This document shows positions 5,427-8,279 of a DNA stretch of 8,279 nt, piece by piece. The DNA comes from Fimenecus sp036652055 (GTDB taxonomy: Bacteria > Bacillota > Clostridia > Oscillospirales > Acutalibacteraceae), in NCBI GenBank assembly GCA_036652055.1, contig JAVVWP010000046.1:1-8279 (forward strand), written 5' to 3'. Numbering within the stretch: position 1 is the stretch's first letter; each line of letters opens with the position of its first letter. Below the pieces are notes generated by a model. The model saw only the letters and a program-made list of their open reading frames with translations. It had not been told where the DNA came from and made no database searches. The position numbers and the translations under genes were made by a program.

Positions 5427-6683
5427 ATGTTTAAAAGGAATGATATTAATCAAATGCTTGAACATAAAATAAAAACAGATACACTGAAAAAAACAATTGA
5501 TACTAATAAGCTTAAAGTAGGGGTTATTTCAGATACGCAGTTACCGCCAAAACCGCTTGGAGCAGCTGATACATATCCAAACAGTCTTAGAAAAGCATTA
5601 AAAGTATTAAAAAATCAAAAAGTCGATATTATTTTATTTGCAGGGGATATTGGTGACCTTGGAACAAAATATGCGTTCAAAACCTTTAAAAATATTTTTA
5701 ATGAGGTTTATAGCAATGAAAAACCAATTCTTCAAATAATAATGGGAAACCACGATTATTGGAACAAATCCTTGTGGTCAGCAATAAATCACAAAAAGGC
5801 TTTTAGAAACATTTTTGAAAAAAGTCCTTGGTCGCATTATGTTGTAAATGGTATGCATTTTATAGGAGCATCACCATATAATGGAAATATGACAGCAGGG
5901 TATGATAAAATCACTAAGTGGCTCGATGAAGAAATCAAAAAAGCCGAAAGCGATAATTCAGAAAATCCAATTTTTGTGATGACGCATAATCAGCCCAAAA
6001 ATACAAGCTATGGAAGTGAAGATTGGGGCGATACAACGCTTGATGCGGCTTTTTCAAAGCACCCTAATGTTATAAATTTAAGTGGTCATGTTCATTATCC
6101 AGTTTTAGATGAACGCTCAATCTGGCAGGGCAAATATACGGTAATTAACACTCAATCGCTTTCATATACAGAGCTTGAAAAAGGAAAAGAAAATGGCACA
6201 ATTCCGCCTAATGCAGAAGATACACCAATGGGTTATATAATCGAAATTACTGAAAGCGACATCACTTTTTTAAGAATTAATTTTGCAAAAGGTGAAAATG
6301 GATATGAAGAAAAAGAAAATATGCGTTGGACTTTAAAAAGGCCATATTCACAAAGCTGTTTTAAATATACAAACGAGCGAATAAATGCTAACGAAGCCCC
6401 AACAATGACAGTGGGTGATGGCGATTATAAAATTGTCGATGAAAAAATCGTTTTATCATTTTGTGCAGGCAAAGATGATGATTTTGTTCATAGCTATAAA
6501 CTTTGCTTTGATGATAATTCTATTCAATATTATTTTAGCGATTTTTATAATGGAATTGATGATATGAAAGAAAAAGTTTCAATCGAGCTTAAAAATCCAC
6601 CGAAAGAAATACATAATATAAAAATTTATGCGGTTGATACTTGGGGCAAAGAAAGCAAAGAATGTGTTACAATAAAGCTTTAA
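5427..6683 (+). CDS. Calcineurin-like metallophosphoesterase
   Basis: A predicted binuclear-metal phosphoesterase; the substrate is unknown. Motifs in order (numbered from ATG 5427): SDTQ at ~35-38 (motif I with Gln where DxH has His), FAGDIGDLG at ~71-79 (GDxxD), GNHD at 107-110, MTHNQ with His187, and SGHVHYP with GHxH at 220-223. All five metal-site blocks are present. After ~residue 305 comes an extra ~110-residue segment rich in beta-type sequence (DDFVHSYKLCFDDN; IKIYAVDTWGKES) that resembles a fibronectin-III/Ig-like domain. There is no signal peptide, so it is probably cytoplasmic. Start choice is uncertain: in-frame TTG 5412 and ATG 5427 lack a ribosome site, while ATG 5454 lies 13-14 nt after AAAAGGAA. 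The catalytic domain is unaffected. It follows the transporter by 71 nt, across the stem-loop, and may process what is imported or a nucleotide signal. Confidence 0.85.
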   Translation: MFKRNDINQMLEHKIKTDTLKKTIDTNKLKVGVISDTQLPPKPLGAADTYPNSLRKALKVLKNQKVDIILFAGDIGDLGTKYAFKTFKNIFNEVYSNEKPILQIIMGNHDYWNKSLWSAINHKKAFRNIFEKSPWSHYVVNGMHFIGASPYNGNMTAGYDKITKWLDEEIKKAESDNSENPIFVMTHNQPKNTSYGSEDWGDTTLDAAFSKHPNVINLSGHVHYPVLDERSIWQGKYTVINTQSLSYTELEKGKENGTIPPNAEDTPMGYIIEITESDITFLRINFAKGENGYEEKENMRWTLKRPYSQSCFKYTNERINANEAPTMTVGDGDYKIVDEKIVLSFCAGKDDDFVHSYKLCFDDNSIQYYFSDFYNGIDDMKEKVSIELKNPPKEIHNIKIYAVDTWGKESKECVTIKL

Positions 6684-6688
6684 TATAA

Positions 6689-6716
6689 TTGGCACTTTAG
6701 CTTAATGATTTATTAA
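6689..6716 (+). promoter_or_regulatory. Possible weak promoter before the dehydrogenase gene
   Basis: TTGGCA (6689-6694; 5 of 6) is followed after 16 bases by TATTAA (6711-6716; 4 of 6), 36 bases before the start codon. No terminator precedes it, so the gene could also be read through from the phosphoesterase. Confidence 0.35.
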
Positions 6717-6752
6717 AATGACAAAATCCAAATTAAAAAAGGGGGCAGACTA

Positions 6753-7580
6753 ATGAAAACTTCTTGGCTCAATAACAAAACTGTAATAATAACAGGTGCT
6801 TCAAGTGGCATTGGCAGGGAAATAACGCTTTCACTCATTCGTGATTATAATTGTAATGTTGTTGGCGTTGCAAGAAGTGAATTAAAAATGGCTGCCCTTA
6901 TAGAAGAATTAGGTGACTTGTCAGGCAAGTTTTCATACCGTCTTTTTGATGTGGCACAAAACAAAAACTGGGAAAGCTTTGCAAAATACTTAGAAGAAAG
7001 TAGCATTAAGCCAGATATATTAATTAATGATGCAGGCATTCTCCCTCGATTTGCTCGTTTTGAAAAATATACCATTGAAGAAGCAGAAAATGCTATGAAA
7101 ATCAACTTTTTTTCATGTGTTTATGCAGTCCATAGTATGTTGCCAATTATTATGAGGTCAAAAAGTCCTGCAATAATAAATGTCGACTCGTCAGCCGCAC
7201 TGATGTCACTTGCAGGCACTTCAATGTATTCTGCGAGCAAAGCCGCACTAAAGGCTTTTACAGAGGCACTTAGAGAGGAATGCAGGGGAAAATGCTATGT
7301 TGCCATTATATGCCCAGGATTTACAAAAACCTCGATTTTTAGAAATCAAAACAAAGAGGGGGCAGATAAAGCTTTTGAGATGATAGCAACGCCGTGCGAT
7401 AAAATGGTAAAAAAAATAATGCGTGGAATAAAAAGCAAACGCCGTCTAATGGTTTTTGGAAAAGATGCAATCCTAATGAACTATTTTGGTAGGCTTATGC
7501 CAGTAAAAGGCTCAAAACTTTTCAGCAAAGCAATGGAAATATCTAAACTGCCTTTGTTTGATGATATATTCAAAGAATAA
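6753..7580 (+). CDS. Short-chain dehydrogenase/reductase (SDR)
   Basis: An NAD(P)-dependent oxidoreductase of the classical SDR family, 275 residues, predicted to be cytoplasmic; the substrate is not identifiable. The nucleotide-binding motif TGASSGIG is at 14-21, with Arg41 after the second strand (VGVARSE), as often seen in NADP(H)-preferring members. Asp66 (FDVAQN) would contact adenine. The usual NNAG is NDAG (92-95). The catalytic tetrad is complete: Asn118 (KINFF), Ser146 (VDSSAA), Tyr159 and Lys163 (YSASK). CPGFTKTS follows at 187-194. The C-terminal ~50 residues form the variable substrate region with a basic stretch KSKRR (227-231), as in SDRs acting on lipid-type substrates, but that is only a resemblance. 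The start is set by GGGGG (6741-6745) 7 nt upstream. It is the last protein gene before tRNA-Pro, with no clear terminator after it. Confidence 0.92.
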   Translation: MKTSWLNNKTVIITGASSGIGREITLSLIRDYNCNVVGVARSELKMAALIEELGDLSGKFSYRLFDVAQNKNWESFAKYLEESSIKPDILINDAGILPRFARFEKYTIEEAENAMKINFFSCVYAVHSMLPIIMRSKSPAIINVDSSAALMSLAGTSMYSASKAALKAFTEALREECRGKCYVAIICPGFTKTSIFRNQNKEGADKAFEMIATPCDKMVKKIMRGIKSKRRLMVFGKDAILMNYFGRLMPVKGSKLFSKAMEISKLPLFDDIFKE

Positions 7581-7704
7581 AGATAAATTCAGTAAAAAAC
7601 AAAGTAATATCGCTGATATAAAATGAAGAAATAATGCAAATATAAAATAAAGTCACATCTATTTATAATGTAGTAGAAAATCAAGTCACATTGCTAACTT
7701 CCTA
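7581..7704. other. AT-rich intergenic spacer with a 9-bp direct repeat
   Basis: No gene is seen. AAGTCACAT occurs at 7650-7658 and again at 7683-7691 in the same direction, 33 bp apart, ahead of the tRNA-Pro promoter. A TATAAT at 7664-7669 has no -35 partner. A 5-bp inverted repeat (ATATC-GCT-GATAT) lies near 7608-7620 but has no T tract, so I see no terminator for the dehydrogenase gene. Confidence 0.3.
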
Positions 7705-7733
7705 TTGATTTTTATCCGCTTGTGTATTATAAT
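7705..7733 (+). promoter_or_regulatory. Sigma-A promoter of tRNA-Pro
   Basis: TTGATT (7705-7710; 4 of 6) is followed after exactly 17 bases by a perfect TATAAT (7728-7733). The predicted start, near 7740, is a few bases before the mature tRNA 5' end. Confidence 0.8.
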
Positions 7734-7744
7734 ATCAAAGTTGG

Positions 7745-7821
7745 CGGGGTGTGGCGAAGTTTGGTATCGCGCTTGGTTCGGGACCAAGAGGCCTCGAGTT
7801 CGAATCTCGACACTCCGACCA
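7745..7821 (+). tRNA. tRNA-Pro (anticodon CGG)
   Basis: A 77-nt cloverleaf. Acceptor CGGGGTG (7745-7751) pairs with CACTCCG (7811-7817; one G-U); discriminator A and an encoded CCA (7819-7821) follow. The anticodon arm is CTTGG-TTCGGGA-CCAAG with anticodon CGG at 7779-7781, reading CCG proline codons. The T arm contains GAGTTCGAATCTC. A C at position 1 is allowed and is common in bacterial tRNA-Pro. It has its own promoter and terminator. Confidence 0.97.
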
Positions 7822-7850
7822 TCTCTAAGCCGAATTGTTCGGAACGAAAT

Positions 7851-7893
7851 ACCCGCAAACCATTGAGAAATCACGGTTTGCGGGTGTTTTTTT
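7851..7893 (+). terminator. Intrinsic terminator of tRNA-Pro
   Basis: A perfect 11-bp stem, ACCCGCAAACC (7851-7861) with GGTTTGCGGGT (7875-7885), is followed by G and a run of seven T. A small hairpin CCGAA-TTG-TTCGG (7830-7842) lies between the CCA end and this terminator. Confidence 0.9.
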
Positions 7894-7942
7894 GTACTTT
7901 TTCGAATATTGCAATTGGTGGGTAATTGGCAAAAAAGTGTAG

Positions 7943-7988
7943 TGAAATGGGCTGAAATGGAGATTTACAATGGCAATTACAATGGCAG
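7943..7988. repeat. Two adjacent pairs of short tandem repeats
   Basis: TGAAATGG occurs at 7943-7950 and 7953-7960 (10-bp period). Directly after it, TTACAATGGCA occurs twice with a 12-bp period (7965-7976 and 7977-7988). They lie just downstream of the tRNA-Pro terminator, at the point where base composition begins to rise. They could be protein-binding repeats at the edge of a mobile element or simple slippage products. Confidence 0.5.
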
Positions 7989-8001
7989 ATTTTTGAGGCG
8001 A

Positions 8002-8190
8002 TTACAGCAAGTCCTCCATGGCACAGCCTAAGACTTGCGCCATTTTTGATAACATTTCCGGGCGAGGGGTAAAAGTGCCGCGCTCTCCGGCATTATGCAG
8101 GGCGCGGATGCGCTTGGAAACGGACGCAAGGTCAAGACCGCGGGCACTACGGCTAGTGGAACGCTTAATGCTCCGAGCACTGACGCACAA
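8002..8190 (-). pseudogene. 5'-truncated XRE-type helix-turn-helix protein
   Basis: On the minus strand a 62-codon frame ends in TAA at 8002-8004. Its last ~45 residues (GLDLASVSKRIRAL, then FTPRPEMLSKMAQVLGCAMEDLL in two adjoining stretches) match the second half of a Cro/CI (XRE) helix-turn-helix domain: recognition helix, the PxPEML turn, and the closing helix with ALGxxxEDLL-like ending. The first half of the domain is missing. The only in-frame start is a TTG at 8190 with no ribosome site, and an in-frame TAA lies just upstream, so the gene appears cut off near 8140-8190. G+C is far above that of the rest of the window. It may be a remnant of a phage or integrative element repressor, or a gene broken by an assembly join. 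Confidence 0.5.
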
Positions 8191-8279
8191 GGTGTTGTGT
8201 CTGACGTGTTAAAAACGCCTGTGGCGGCTGTTGAGGGGGTGGGGGATGTAGGAGCGCCTGTTGAGGTTAAGGCGGCGCA
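8095..8279 (+). CDS. Open frame running off the window end, unrecognised
   Basis: A plus-strand frame is open from 8053 to the window edge. The first ATG is at 8095 (MQGADALGNGRKVKTAG...), without a ribosome site. The part after ~8160 has a plausible protein composition (for example VVSDVLKTPVAAVEGVGDV), rich in Val, Ala, Gly and Asp. I recognise no family. Its first half overlaps the XRE remnant on the opposite strand, so the true gene may begin elsewhere and only the distal half may be coding. The antisense frame is also open over much of this stretch, which weakens the call. Confidence 0.25.
   Translation, partial: MQGADALGNGRKVKTAGTTASGTLNAPSTDAQGVVSDVLKTPVAAVEGVGDVGAPVEVKAA

Noticed and set aside
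6845..7105. Minus-strand frame opposite the dehydrogenase gene
   Set aside because: Antisense shadow of the SDR N-terminal domain.
7686..7925. Short frames on both strands over tRNA-Pro
   Set aside because: They are translations of the tRNA cloverleaf and its terminator.
8018..8212. Plus-strand frame of about 64 codons over the XRE remnant
   Set aside because: Antisense to the XRE domain, whose sequence match is the stronger signal; Arg-rich composition typical of a shadow frame.
1..8279. CRISPR array, rRNA gene, riboswitch or transposase gene
   Set aside because: No regularly spaced direct repeats with spacers, no rRNA-like sequence, no leader with a recognised riboswitch core, and no transposase or integrase motifs were found on either strand.

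Overview
The window looks like chromosomal DNA of a low-GC Gram-positive bacterium, most likely a gut-type member of the Clostridia/Eubacteriales. The protein-coding core is roughly one third G+C, Shine-Dalgarno sites are strong (AAAAGGA, AGGGAGG), promoters are of the sigma-A type, both tRNA genes encode their CCA end, and there is a Cys-anchored lipoprotein with BspA-type leucine-rich repeats and a plsY gene. No species can be named from the sequence alone.

Layout. Positions 1-108 hold a composite hairpin element that looks like an interspersed repeat. Positions 267-445 hold a minus-strand tRNA-Ser(GGA) with its own promoter and terminator. Positions 521-1023 hold a minus-strand unit of two tiny paralogous genes, each exactly 35 codons, with good ribosome binding sites, a promoter and a terminator; they are small enough to be missed by routine annotation. 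Divergently transcribed from them is an AraC-family regulator gene with a perfect consensus promoter (1063-1091), followed by plsY (membrane acyl-phosphate:glycerol-3-phosphate acyltransferase) and a clear terminator at 2679-2716. From about 2727 a second plus-strand unit begins. A pair of 21-bp-spaced direct repeats overlaps the -35 position of a promoter that has a good -10 but no -35. It is followed by a lipoprotein with leucine-rich repeats, a GPH/MelB-type transporter (1-nt gap, likely coupled), a stem-loop, and a calcineurin-like metallophosphoesterase. A short-chain dehydrogenase follows, possibly with its own weak promoter. A tRNA-Pro(CGG) with promoter and terminator lies at 7705-7893.

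The last ~290 bases differ: about 58% G+C by hand count, short tandem repeats, a 5'-truncated XRE-type helix-turn-helix gene on the minus strand, and an open plus-strand frame running off the end. This may be the edge of a mobile element next to the tRNA or an assembly join.

Working model (inference). The AraC-type protein could act at the region between its own gene and the peptide genes, and/or at the AraC-like direct repeats before the lipoprotein-transporter-phosphoesterase operon. That would make 600-6700 one regulated cell-surface/uptake locus accompanied by an undescribed pair of small peptides. The inducer and the transported substrate cannot be read from the sequence.
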